DNA of 64,000 nt from DLKC01 sp002478885. GTDB lineage: Bacteria; Bacteroidota; Bacteroidia; Chitinophagales; Chitinophagaceae. The notes beneath the pieces are model-generated. The model was not told where the DNA came from. It searched no databases and saw only the letters and a program-made list of their open reading frames with translations. The stretch is taken from contig JAXLUI010000001.1 of assembly GCA_046329585.1 (NCBI GenBank), forward strand, positions 3,038,001 to 3,102,000, given 5' to 3'. Shown one piece after another: positions 42,490-50,121 of the stretch. Position numbers and translations under genes: made by a program. Every line of letters starts with the position of its first letter. The first letter of the stretch is position 1.

Positions 42490-42938
42490 ATGAATCAACC
42501 ATTTGAAGCCAGTATCACGAAGGCAACAAACAACCATCGGCAGGAGCTCACGCGGTTATTGCAAACAGCAAAGCTACCTGCAGCTGATCTGCCTGCCTCT
42601 TTGGATAATTTTTTTGTTGTTACTGACAAGGGCAACCTGGTTGCTGCAGTGGGGCTCGAGTTCTACGCTGATTGTGGTTTGTTGCGTTCAATGGTAGTTG
42701 CCGAAGCCTACAGGAACAACCATATTGCTTCACAGCTGCTGCTGCAATCGGAAGCTTTTGCCAAAACAAGCGGCATTGATTGCCTGTATCTTTTCACCGA
42801 AACAGCCGCAGTATTTTTCGAAAGCAAAGGCTTCCAAAAATAACAAGGGCCGAAGTGCCCAAGGCATTACAGGCATCTTCTGAATTCAGCCATGTTTGCC
42901 CGGTAAGCGCCACAGTGATGAAAAAACCGCTGTTGTAA
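42490..42938 (+). pseudogene. arsN2: ArsN2-type GNAT acetyltransferase, frameshifted
   Basis: The ORF encodes a GNAT domain: DNFFVVTDKGNLVAAVGLEF, then LLRSMVVAEAYRNNHIASQLL (acetyl-CoA loop) and DCLYLFTETAAVFFESKGF. It stops at 42841-42843 after 117 residues. Inserting one A in the A-run 42836-42840 restores KITRAEVPKALQASSEFSHV and the ending VCPVSATVMKKPLL with TAA at 42936-42938. That C-terminal S-x-V-C-P-x-S-A motif is characteristic of ArsN2-like proteins in arsenic operons. Either a recent lesion or a homopolymer sequencing error. Confidence 0.75.
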
Positions 42939-42940
42939 AA

Positions 42941-43605
42941 ATGAATAAATACATAGCTGAACTGACAGGAACTTTTGCCCTGGTGTTTTGTGGCACAGGT
43001 GCCATTGTTATCGACCAACAATCAGGTGGCGCGGTAACAAATGTGGGCATTGCCATTACATTTGGTTTTATCGTAATGGCAATGATTTACGCATTGGGCG
43101 ATATTTCAGGGGCACACATGAACCCTGCCGTTACCATTGCATTCAGCATCGCGAAACGCTTTCCGCTACAACAGGTGTTGCCCTATATCGCAAGCCAGTT
43201 AGCCGGCGCAATACTTGCCAGCGTTAGCCTGCGCTTTCTTTTCCCGGCAATGATACACTGGGTGCAACGCTACCTGCAGGTTCCGCCATGCAATCCTTTG
43301 TGTTGGAGCTCCTGCTCAGTTTCTTTTTAATGCTGGTGATCATAAATGTGGCGACAGGCAGCAAAGAACAGGGAATGTTTGCGGGGCTTGCCATCGGTTC
43401 AACCGTTTTATTAGAGGCCATGTTTGCAGGCCCGGTGTGTGGCGCAAGCATGAACCCTGCGAGGAGTATCTCGCCAGCCATCGTTTCGGGGCACCTGGAA
43501 CAACTCTGGATTTATATCGTTGCACCGATAGCCGGGGCCGCTTTTGCCATTCCCTTATTTAACCTACTTCATCACGACACAGAACTTTCAAAACAAAGCA
43601 AATGA
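42941..43605 (+). pseudogene. MIP-family aquaglyceroporin of the ars operon, frameshifted
   Basis: Two adjoining ORFs together make one aquaporin-fold protein. The first (from MNKYIAELTGTFALVFCGTG, ATG at 42941) contains NPA box 1 in GAHMNPAVTIAF. The second contains FVLELLLSFFLMLVIINVAT and NPA box 2 in GASMNPARSISPA. They are in different frames, joined at the AA at 43249-43250: one more A gives a continuous FPANDTLGATLPAGSAMQSF. Aquaglyceroporins in ars operons (AqpS) conduct As(III). The stop at 43603-43605 overlaps the arsC start. Confidence 0.8.
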
Positions 43606-44015
43606 AAAAAATATTAGTGCTCTGTACGGGTAACAGTTGCAGGAGCCAGATAGCCGAGGGTTATCTAAAGCATTTTGCAGGAGATAAGGCGGCAGTGTAC
43701 AGCGCAGGTGTAGAAACACATGGCGTAAACCCAAAAGCCATACAAACCATGCAGGAAGATGGCATCGATATTTCAAAGCATACCTCCAACAACATAAATG
43801 AATACAGGGACATTGACTTTGACTTTGTAATTACCGTGTGTGATAATGCAAGAGAGCGCTGCCCTTACTTTCCATCGAATGCAATGAAGTTCCACTACAA
43901 CTTCCCGGATCCTGCAAAAGCTACAGGAACAGCGGAAGAGGTTATGCAACAATTCAGGGAGGTGCGGAACATGATAAAAGAATATTGCAGGCAGTTTGTT
44001 TCGGATCAGTTCTAG
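43602..44015 (+). CDS. arsC: Arsenate reductase, thioredoxin-coupled type
   Basis: The 137-residue protein is a low-molecular-weight-phosphatase-fold ArsC: the P-loop is VLCTGNSCRSQIAEG (C8 and C13), and the relay cysteines are in VITVCDNARERCPYFP (about C80 and C87). This is the pattern of S. aureus-type ArsC, which uses thioredoxin. It starts by an ATGA overlap with the aquaporin gene. Its last 13 codons (KEYCRQFVSDQF and stop) lie inside the first unit of a 194-bp tandem triplication. The frame is intact. Confidence 0.96.
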   Translation: MKKILVLCTGNSCRSQIAEGYLKHFAGDKAAVYSAGVETHGVNPKAIQTMQEDGIDISKHTSNNINEYRDIDFDFVITVCDNARERCPYFPSNAMKFHYNFPDPAKATGTAEEVMQQFREVRNMIKEYCRQFVSDQF

Positions 44016-44557
44016 ATTACGTTATAACAGCAGGTTCGCTTTTCTGTTACCAGCAGCAAATATCTGCTGAACAGTGGCGTTAATGCCATTTACCTACCGG
44101 CTACCGTGCCCACGAACCGGAACCTTTGCTTTGATTTTCCGGCGGGTGAGGACACGCCGCCGGTAGTTTAAAAGAATATTGCAGGCAGTTTGTTTCGGAT
44201 CAGTTCTAGATTACGTTATAACAGCAGGTTCGCTTTTCTGTTACCAGCAGCAAATATCTGCTGAACAGTGGCGTTAATGCCATTTACCTACCGGCTACCG
44301 TGCCCACGAACCGGAACCTTTGCTTTGATTTTCCGGCGGGTGAGGACACGCCGCCGGTAGTTTAAAAGAATATTGCAGGCAGTTTGTTTCGGATCAGTTC
44401 TAGATTGCGTTATAACAGCAGGTTCGCTTTTCTGTTACCAGCAGCGAATATCTGATGAACAGTGGCGTCAATGCCATTTACCTACCGGCAACCGTGCCCA
44501 CGAACCGGAACCTTTGCTTTGATTTTCCGGCGGGTGAGGACACGCCGCCGGTAGTTT
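43976..44557 (+). repeat. 194-bp direct tandem repeat, three units, starting inside arsC
   Basis: Units are at about 43976-44169, 44170-44363 and 44364-44557, with period 194. Each begins with the arsC C-terminal codons (AAAGAATATTGCAGGCAG) and the arsC stop, and ends in a hairpin CCGGCGG / CCGCCGG followed by TAGTTTAA. Units 1 and 2 appear identical. Unit 3 differs at about six positions (for example AGCGAATATCTGATG for AGCAAATATCTGCTG). The repeats therefore duplicate the gene end and its 3' region. Confidence 0.95.
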
Positions 44558-44760
44558 AATGGTCAATGGAGAAAGAGGTGAAACGACAGACGTGAGAGGG
44601 GAAGCGGGAATGGTGAATTGGGAAAGGGAAGAAAGAGTAAAGCGGGAGGTTATTTTTTTCATTGTTGAAAGTGCGGGTATGCCTGGTTTACACTGGGCCA
44701 TTCGGGATTTGGTTTGCCACTTTCATTGTCTTGACATAAAGCATACCATCATGGGTAAAA
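44558..44760. repeat. Degraded relative of the 39.6-39.8 kb phrase-repeat block
   Basis: Order and words match the 39.6 kb block: GGTCAATGG, a purine-rich GTGAGAGGGG stretch, TTCATTGTTGAAAGTGCGGG, then ATTCGGGATTTGGTTTG and CACTTTCATTGTCTTGACA. The hairpin seen at 39765 is disrupted here. No ORF is supported. Confidence 0.55.
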
Positions 44761-44761
44761 T

Positions 44762-44790
44762 AAAAAAGCGAAGCTGTTGCCAACTTCGCC
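44762..44790 (-). terminator. Terminator of the tRNA gene
   Basis: On the minus strand GCGAAG and CTTCGC pair around TTGGCAACAG and are followed by six T, starting just 3-4 nt after the tRNA 3' end. Confidence 0.8.
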
Positions 44791-44792
44791 TG

Positions 44793-44866
44793 TGGGCCCA
44801 CTCGGGCTTGAACCAAGGACCCCCTGATTATGAGTCAGGTGCTCTAACCAGCTGAGCTATAGGCCC
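44793..44866 (-). tRNA. tRNA with CAT anticodon (Ile2 or elongator Met)
   Basis: The 74-nt minus-strand sequence GGGCCTATAGCTCAGCTGGT... has a complete cloverleaf: acceptor GGGCCTA with TGGGCCC, the D-arm, the anticodon stem CCTGA/TCAGG around CTCATAA, the T-loop TTCAAGC and discriminator A. No CCA is encoded. The CAT anticodon could be elongator Met or the lysidine-modified Ile (AUA) tRNA. The GC-rich acceptor and A-T-A-G-C-T-C arm lean slightly to Ile2, but I cannot decide. It has its own promoter and terminator. Confidence 0.95.
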
Positions 44867-44895
44867 GGCATTTTTTTCAAAATGCTTTGGGAGCG

Positions 44896-44925
44896 CAAAA
44901 ATAGAAAAATCGCGATACTTTCCAA
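44896..44925 (-). promoter_or_regulatory. Promoter of the tRNA gene
   Basis: The minus strand reads TTGG (44922-44925), then 18 bp, then TATTTTTG (44896-44903), a good match to the Bacteroidota -33/-7 pair about 30 bp before the tRNA 5' end. Confidence 0.7.
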
Positions 44926-44945
44926 GAATAAATAAGCTGCCTGCT

Positions 44946-44953
44946 TAGATTTG
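44946..44953 (+). promoter_or_regulatory. -7 element of the HAD hydrolase gene
   Basis: TAGATTTG matches TAnnTTTG and ends 4 bp before the ATG at 44958, predicting a leaderless or nearly leaderless transcript. No clear -33 element. Confidence 0.4.
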
Positions 44954-44957
44954 TAAC

Positions 44958-45572
44958 ATGCAGCAAGTAAAGAATATTATTTTCGACCTCGGTGGCATTT
45001 TCCTCGATATTGATTTTAGCAAAACCTTTAATGCTTTCTCCCAGCTCGGCTACCCCCATTTTTACGAGCTGTATACCCAGCACCATGCATCTGACCTCTT
45101 TATCCAGCTTGAGACGGGGGCTATTACGCCCGGTCAATTCTGTGCACTGTTCCGGCAGGATTCAGGGACTGACTTAAGCAATGACCAGATCTTTTTTGCC
45201 TGGAATGCCCTGCTTGGCGGTTTCCCCCCGGCGCGTATCCAGTGGCTTGACGCCATCCGTAAGAAATACCAGGTGTATCTTTTCTCCAATACCAACAAAA
45301 TACACCACGCCGTTTTCAGCGAAACCTTCCGCCGCAGCAATAACGGCACTGAGTTCGACAGTTACTTTATCAAGAGTTATTACTCACACGAAATGGGCAT
45401 GCGGAAGCCCGACCCCGGTTCTTTTTTGTATATCATTAACGAACTGGGCATCGACCCGGCGGAGACTGTTTTTATCGACGACACTTTCAAAAACATAGAA
45501 GGCGCACAGGTAGCCGGACTACAGACCATTTTTTTACCGCCCCCCAAAACGGTGCTTGACACTGACCTTTAA
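44958..45572 (+). CDS. HAD-superfamily hydrolase, subfamily IA
   Basis: The 204-residue protein has HAD motif I as NIIFDLGGIFLDID (nucleophile Asp about 10), a helical cap, motif II YLFSNTN, motif III KPDPGSF (Lys) and motif IV VFIDDTFKNIEGA. The D-L-G-G-I/V variant of motif I is typical of YihX-like sugar-phosphate phosphatases. The substrate is not predictable. It is divergent from the tRNA and followed by repeat copy 18. Confidence 0.92.
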   Translation: MQQVKNIIFDLGGIFLDIDFSKTFNAFSQLGYPHFYELYTQHHASDLFIQLETGAITPGQFCALFRQDSGTDLSNDQIFFAWNALLGGFPPARIQWLDAIRKKYQVYLFSNTNKIHHAVFSETFRRSNNGTEFDSYFIKSYYSHEMGMRKPDPGSFLYIINELGIDPAETVFIDDTFKNIEGAQVAGLQTIFLPPPKTVLDTDL

Positions 45573-45583
45573 TTTTTTCTTTT

Positions 45584-45634
45584 GGGCCCGGCAACAGTGC
45601 ATGTGGCGACTGTAGTTGCGTCGCACTCTTGTAC
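45584..45634 (-). repeat. Interspersed repeat, copy 18
   Basis: GGGCCCGGC begins 12 bp after the HAD stop, preceded by a T-run; the core is at 45615-45626 and GTAC follows. It is in the common orientation. Confidence 0.9.
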
Positions 45635-45664
45635 AGCCGAACCTGCAGGGGCAGGAAATAACGG

Positions 45665-45692
45665 CATAAAAAAAGGCTGTACTAAGACAGCC
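45665..45692 (-). terminator. Terminator of the PKD-like protein gene
   Basis: On the minus strand AGGCTGT and ACAGCCT pair around CTTAGT and are followed by seven T. Confidence 0.9.
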
Positions 45693-45725
45693 TCTTCCCG
45701 TTAAGACCGATTCCTGTTCCGGCCA

Positions 45726-46169
45726 TTAAGGTATTGTGCAGTCGAGCACGCGGGTTATTGTTATGGCGGGCGATGAAGGCGAGCTGCCGCAACTGTTGAT
45801 TGCCCTTACTGAAATCGACTTTGCTGCAGGCCCCCATCTCACCTGCACTTTTGTGCCCGTGCCCGGAGCGACAATACCTCCACCTATTACGGTCCACACG
45901 TAAGATGTAGCTCCCGGAACCGGGCTGATAGAATAGGTACCGGGCAACCGCAGGCATACTATTGAACTGCCTGCAATGGGGCCCGGCCTTGCCGGCACGG
46001 TGCAGAATGCATTGAAATAACCAGGCTGCTCTTCCGCAGCAAGGCTTTCGTGATTGGCTGTTACCGCTGTTTTCACCCTGGCCGGGTTGCTTTCGTTGTT
46101 GTGGATTTTGCCGGCGCCTGTTGCAAGTACAAGCGAGAGTACCGCGGCAATTGAGTGCATTGTTTTCAT
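45726..46169 (-). CDS. Secreted PKD-like domain protein
   Basis: The 147-residue protein starts MKTMHSIAAVLSLVLATGAG, a signal peptide. After a linker comes a single PKD-like Ig fold of the Bacteroidota surface type: LRLPGTYSISPVPGATSYVW, IGGGIVAPGTGTKVQVRWG and ISVRAINSCGSSP. There is no T9SS C-terminal sorting domain; it ends in TRVLDCTIP. Its promoter region contains motif A (46257-46277), which it shares with the S74 surface protein and the response-regulator region, so I infer a common regulator. Confidence 0.8.
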   Translation of the reverse strand: MKTMHSIAAVLSLVLATGAGKIHNNESNPARVKTAVTANHESLAAEEQPGYFNAFCTVPARPGPIAGSSIVCLRLPGTYSISPVPGATSYVWTVIGGGIVAPGTGTKVQVRWGPAAKSISVRAINSCGSSPSSPAITITRVLDCTIP

Positions 46170-46256
46170 GGCTGTATGTTTTTTGGTTTTGTAATCAAAT
46201 GCTGTTTTGTAAAGCATTTTGTTTTGTAAACATAACCCTGTACCATAGCGGTTGCA

Positions 46257-46277
46257 ATACCCCAATGGGTGATTTTT
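46257..46277 (-). promoter_or_regulatory. Shared regulatory motif, copy A
   Basis: ATACCCCAATGGGTGATTTT on the plus strand, about 90-108 bp upstream of the PKD-like gene's ATG. It differs from copy B at one position and contains the dyad ACCC / GGGT. Confidence 0.65.
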
Positions 46278-46430
46278 GATCGTGCGCGGATGGGTCTGAA
46301 GGCTGGCTGCTGCGTAGCGCTGCTGCAGCCAAAATGAGTGATCCAGGATCGTTTCTCCCGGGACTTGAGCATAACGAAAGATGCCACCTGCACTGCAGAT
46401 GGCATCCCAAAAAATACTTTCCTTTTCTTA

Positions 46431-49400
46431 CTAATAATCAGCAACCCGGATAGGGTCGGCCGGCTGGTTTACTTCTTTGTGTGGCTTAAGATCTTTCAGG
46501 ATCAGCTCTATGGCTTTTTCCAACTGTGCATCGCGGCCATTGAGCAGGTCTTTCGGGTAGTTTTCCACTGCCACATCGGGAGCCACCCCTTCCTGTTCAA
46601 TGATCCATTTTTCTTCCACACCGAAGATGCCAATATTTGGCGCGGTGATATATGCGCCGTCCATTAAGCCATGCCCCCCCGCATTGCCTACGAGGATACC
46701 AAAAGTGGTTGTGCCAACGAGTTTACCCACTTCCTTTGCGCGGAACATGTAGGGCATAAGGTCGCCACCGGACAACGCATGGGAGTTGATGAGCATTACT
46801 TTTGGCCCGTTGATAACCGCGTTGGGAATAGAGAAAGGCTTGTTATCGCGCTGGTTGGAATACATGACCGTTTTACGGCCGAGCAGGTCGACGATGTAGT
46901 CGGCTGCATAGCCGCCCATATTGGTACGGTCATCAGCGATCACCGCGTCTTTGTTTAGCTGGGAAAAGAAGTACCTGTTGAAATAATCGTAACCGCCATC
47001 GGCAGTATTGGGCAGGTACACATAGGCGATCCTTCCACCGCTAAGCGAGTCTACTTTTTTGCGGTTGCTCTCCACCCAATCCATCCGGCGCAGGCCGGCT
47101 TCATCGGTGACCGGGATGACGATAAAGTCTTTTGCATTTTGCATAGACGCTGAATCGTTCACGGTGATCTTTGTTTGCCTGCCGGCCGCATTCTGGAAGA
47201 GGCTGTACACATTTGTTTTTGCATCGAGCGGGATACCGTTTACGGCAAGCAGGTATTGTCCCTGTTTTACATCGATGCCAGGTTGGGTGAGCGGCGCGGT
47301 AAGATCGGGGTTCCAGTTCTGGCCTGAATATATTTTTTTGAAGCGGTAGTGATCATTCATGATCTCGTAATCAGCACCGAGTAAGCCCACGCTTACATTC
47401 TTTGTTTTGGGGAAATCACCGCCACCGGTAAACACGTGCCCCAACACCAATTCGCCGAGCATGTTCCTGAACAAATAATTGAGGTCGCTCCTGTGAGCGA
47501 GATAAGGAAGAAAGACGGCATATTTTTTCTTCAGCGCTTCGAGGTTGGCGCCGTTGGCATTTTTTACATAGAGAAAATCGCGTTCAATGCGCCAGGCTTC
47601 GTTGAACATTTGGGTCCATTCCTTTTCGGGATCAACATATACTTTTATCCCGCCGGTGTTCAGCGCGCCATCGCCCGCGTTTGGTTTGCCACCTGTTGCA
47701 ACGATACCATAAGACCCGCCGGTGAAGTACAGCATTTTTTTGCCATCGCTGCTCACGATATAGGCAAGGATACCTGCCATAACCACATCGGATTTTCTTT
47801 TATCGATATCGTAGGCGTTTAGTGTTGCTACAGGTGCATGATAGTCCTGGGTAAGGTAATACAATTGCCCGTCAACATTTGTGTTCAATGCGTATATATT
47901 CTTTGCAGGTATGGGCAGCGCTTCAATCCGGCTATGGATATTGTCCATATCAACCACTATATCGTTGTTTTTTGTGCTGTCTTCGGATGCGCCAGTTGAT
48001 TTAGCAGCCTTGTCTTTCTTCGCTTTTTTATCCGCATCTGCAGCCGGGGCTTTTTCTTCTGTTGCAGCCACTGTTTCTTCATCACTTTTTGGCTGAAGAA
48101 TAGAAGGCGTTTTTTTCGAGAGTGCAACCGCGTAAACGCTACTTCTTGTTTCATGATCGTAGCTGCTCAGGTCGAGCCAGGCTTCGCCCGGGCCGTAATT
48201 TGTGCTGGCCGTAAAGAAAATGTATTTACCGTCTTTACTGAAAACGGGGTAATTGGCTTCTGCCATTGCATCGGTTAGCTGGTACTTCTTTTTAGCAGCG
48301 ATATTGTATAAAAAGACGGCGCCAAAATGATTGTCGACACGGTTGTTGTAGGTTATCCATTTTGAATCGGATGACCATGCGCAATTGATATGCGGGTCGC
48401 CGGGTGTGTACCAGTCTTTATCAATTTCCACGGGTTTCTTTTCGTTGATATCGACCACAAAGAGCTTTCGTTGTTTGTCGAGGTAGGCGATCTTTTTGCT
48501 GTCAGGGCTCCACACCAGGTGGTAATAGAAACCAACGCTGTCGAGCTTTATGGTTACCGCTTCTTTCTCGCCTTTCTGGTCGCGCAGCTTTAGTGTGTAC
48601 TCCCCGGTTTCGTCGCTGAAATAGGCGATCCATTTACCATCCGGGCTCCATGCGGGGTCGCGTTCATTTACAGCAGTGCTGTTGGTGATATTCCTGATAT
48701 CGCCTTTATCAACCGGGACGGTAAATATTTCACCGCGCACTTCCATTACAGCCCGCACCCCTGTTGGTGAAATATTGAAGTTGTAGATATTACCATCTGC
48801 ATCGGCGAAGTATGGGCGCTTGGTTGCCATATCTTCCTGTATGTTGACAGCAACGTGTGTTGACTGGCCTGTTGAGGCATTGAGTAAAAATATTTTACCA
48901 GCCTGTTCATAGGCGAGTTCGTTACCGTTGGCGGAGAGCGTTTTTACATCAATATCTCTCAAAGCTGTTACCTGCGTTACAGCTTTTGAGGAGAGGTTGT
49001 ATTTATAAACATTCACGTAGTGGTTATCGCGGTCGCTGAGGAAGAAGATGGTGTTGTTGTCGGTCCAAACCGGTTGCCCGCTGTTTGACCGCGCGGCCGG
49101 TATTTCTTCCACGTCATGCGTTTGATTATTGAAGATCCAGATGCGCAGCATATCGCCTCCGCGGTAGAGCCTGAAGTTTGCCCATTCATTTACATCCACT
49201 GAACGCACATAGGCAGTGAATTTACCATCGGGCGAAACGCTGCCCTGGCTTGCTTCCGGCATGGCCAGTTGTTGTTCGATACCGGTGTTTATGTTTACTT
49301 CAAAAAGCTGTTGCATAAAATTGTGCCATACCGACCGTGAGGAAGCGAATACAATCTTGTCGTTGCCATCCCAGTTTCTCACCAGGTCTTCGTAAGGATG

Positions 49401-49700
49401 AAAGGTCAATCGTTTTGGTGTGCCGCCAGCGGATGGTATGATGTACACATCGCTGTTGCCGTCATAGTTGCCGGTGAATGCGATGAATTTACCATCTGGT
49501 GATAAAACCGGGTTCATTTCTTCGCCCATATTTACCGTGAGCCGTTGGGGGTTGGAACCATCGCGGTTGGCCGTCCATATATCGCCGCCATAGGCAAAAG
49601 CGATTTTGTTATTGCTTACAGAAGGGGAACGGAGCAGTAAGGTTTCCTGGGCGCTTGCGTTGATAGCCGCGCAAGCGAAGAGCAGAAGCAGTTTGTACAT
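46431..49700 (-). CDS. Tricorn-type S41 peptidase with beta-propeller
   Basis: The 1089-residue secreted protein (signal peptide to about residue 18, INASAQ) begins with WD40-like/PD40 propeller repeats (AFAYGGDIWTANRDG, SPDGKFIAFTGNYDGNSDVY, WSPDGKWIAYFSDETGEY). An Ala/Lys-rich linker follows around 560-600. Then come a tricorn C1 helical domain (MFNEAWRIERDFLYVKN), a PDZ-like domain (VKQGQYLLAVNGIPLD) and an S41 catalytic domain with GRIAYVYLPNT, DDRTNMGGYAADYI and the serine in INSHALSGGD. By family it degrades peptides. The linker KKAKKDKAAKSTGASEDSTK is atypically charged. Confidence 0.93.
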   Translation of the reverse strand: MYKLLLLFACAAINASAQETLLLRSPSVSNNKIAFAYGGDIWTANRDGSNPQRLTVNMGEEMNPVLSPDGKFIAFTGNYDGNSDVYIIPSAGGTPKRLTFHPYEDLVRNWDGNDKIVFASSRSVWHNFMQQLFEVNINTGIEQQLAMPEASQGSVSPDGKFTAYVRSVDVNEWANFRLYRGGDMLRIWIFNNQTHDVEEIPAARSNSGQPVWTDNNTIFFLSDRDNHYVNVYKYNLSSKAVTQVTALRDIDVKTLSANGNELAYEQAGKIFLLNASTGQSTHVAVNIQEDMATKRPYFADADGNIYNFNISPTGVRAVMEVRGEIFTVPVDKGDIRNITNSTAVNERDPAWSPDGKWIAYFSDETGEYTLKLRDQKGEKEAVTIKLDSVGFYYHLVWSPDSKKIAYLDKQRKLFVVDINEKKPVEIDKDWYTPGDPHINCAWSSDSKWITYNNRVDNHFGAVFLYNIAAKKKYQLTDAMAEANYPVFSKDGKYIFFTASTNYGPGEAWLDLSSYDHETRSSVYAVALSKKTPSILQPKSDEETVAATEEKAPAADADKKAKKDKAAKSTGASEDSTKNNDIVVDMDNIHSRIEALPIPAKNIYALNTNVDGQLYYLTQDYHAPVATLNAYDIDKRKSDVVMAGILAYIVSSDGKKMLYFTGGSYGIVATGGKPNAGDGALNTGGIKVYVDPEKEWTQMFNEAWRIERDFLYVKNANGANLEALKKKYAVFLPYLAHRSDLNYLFRNMLGELVLGHVFTGGGDFPKTKNVSVGLLGADYEIMNDHYRFKKIYSGQNWNPDLTAPLTQPGIDVKQGQYLLAVNGIPLDAKTNVYSLFQNAAGRQTKITVNDSASMQNAKDFIVIPVTDEAGLRRMDWVESNRKKVDSLSGGRIAYVYLPNTADGGYDYFNRYFFSQLNKDAVIADDRTNMGGYAADYIVDLLGRKTVMYSNQRDNKPFSIPNAVINGPKVMLINSHALSGGDLMPYMFRAKEVGKLVGTTTFGILVGNAGGHGLMDGAYITAPNIGIFGVEEKWIIEQEGVAPDVAVENYPKDLLNGRDAQLEKAIELILKDLKPHKEVNQPADPIRVADY

Positions 49701-49759
49701 AAACAGTTTTTACGGTTACAGAAGATTCGTGGGTAATAAATATAATACAATATTTTTTT

Positions 49760-50009
49760 GACCGGGCAGAAGAATATGCATCGGGCTTTTCTTGCGTCGC
49801 ACACTTGTGCTAAAGAACAACCATGGGCGTTCAGCCGCAGTAATTTCTTTTTGGAGAAGCGCCCGAAGCGCTCCACCTGCCGAATGTAATTCCGGCGTAC
49901 AAGAAGTGACATCCCGCATTATTGCGGGATTTCGCTGCGCTCAACAACGTACTGAATGTACAAGTGTGCGACGCAACGAACGGTGCCACAGGCACTGCAG
50001 CCGGCCACA
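49760..50009. repeat. Interspersed repeat, back-to-back pair (copies 19 and 20)
   Basis: Copy 19 is inverted (core 49791-49802, one mismatch) and lies upstream of the tricorn gene. Copy 20 is plus (core 49966-49977), in the common orientation for the S74 gene that ends at 50122. Between them is ATCCCGCA / TGCGGGAT (49911-49930), a separate 8-bp hairpin. The 421-bp gap has no supported ORF. Confidence 0.85.
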
Positions 50010-50121
50010 CTATTTAATTACAAAGGCTCACCATTTGTGGCAAGCCTTTGTTGTGTAGTGATGCAATCAACTGCAGGGCATTTCCTGTTAACAGTGTCGT
50101 ATGCAAGGCATTGTCAAAAAT

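Noticed and set aside
42896..43605. Two separate membrane proteins instead of one broken aquaporin
   Set aside because: Each half carries exactly one of the two NPA boxes, and one base joins them into a single standard-length protein.
43976..44557. Regularly spaced repeats that could suggest a CRISPR array
   Set aside because: The units are 194 bp direct copies with no unique spacers, and each carries arsC codons; it is a tandem duplication.
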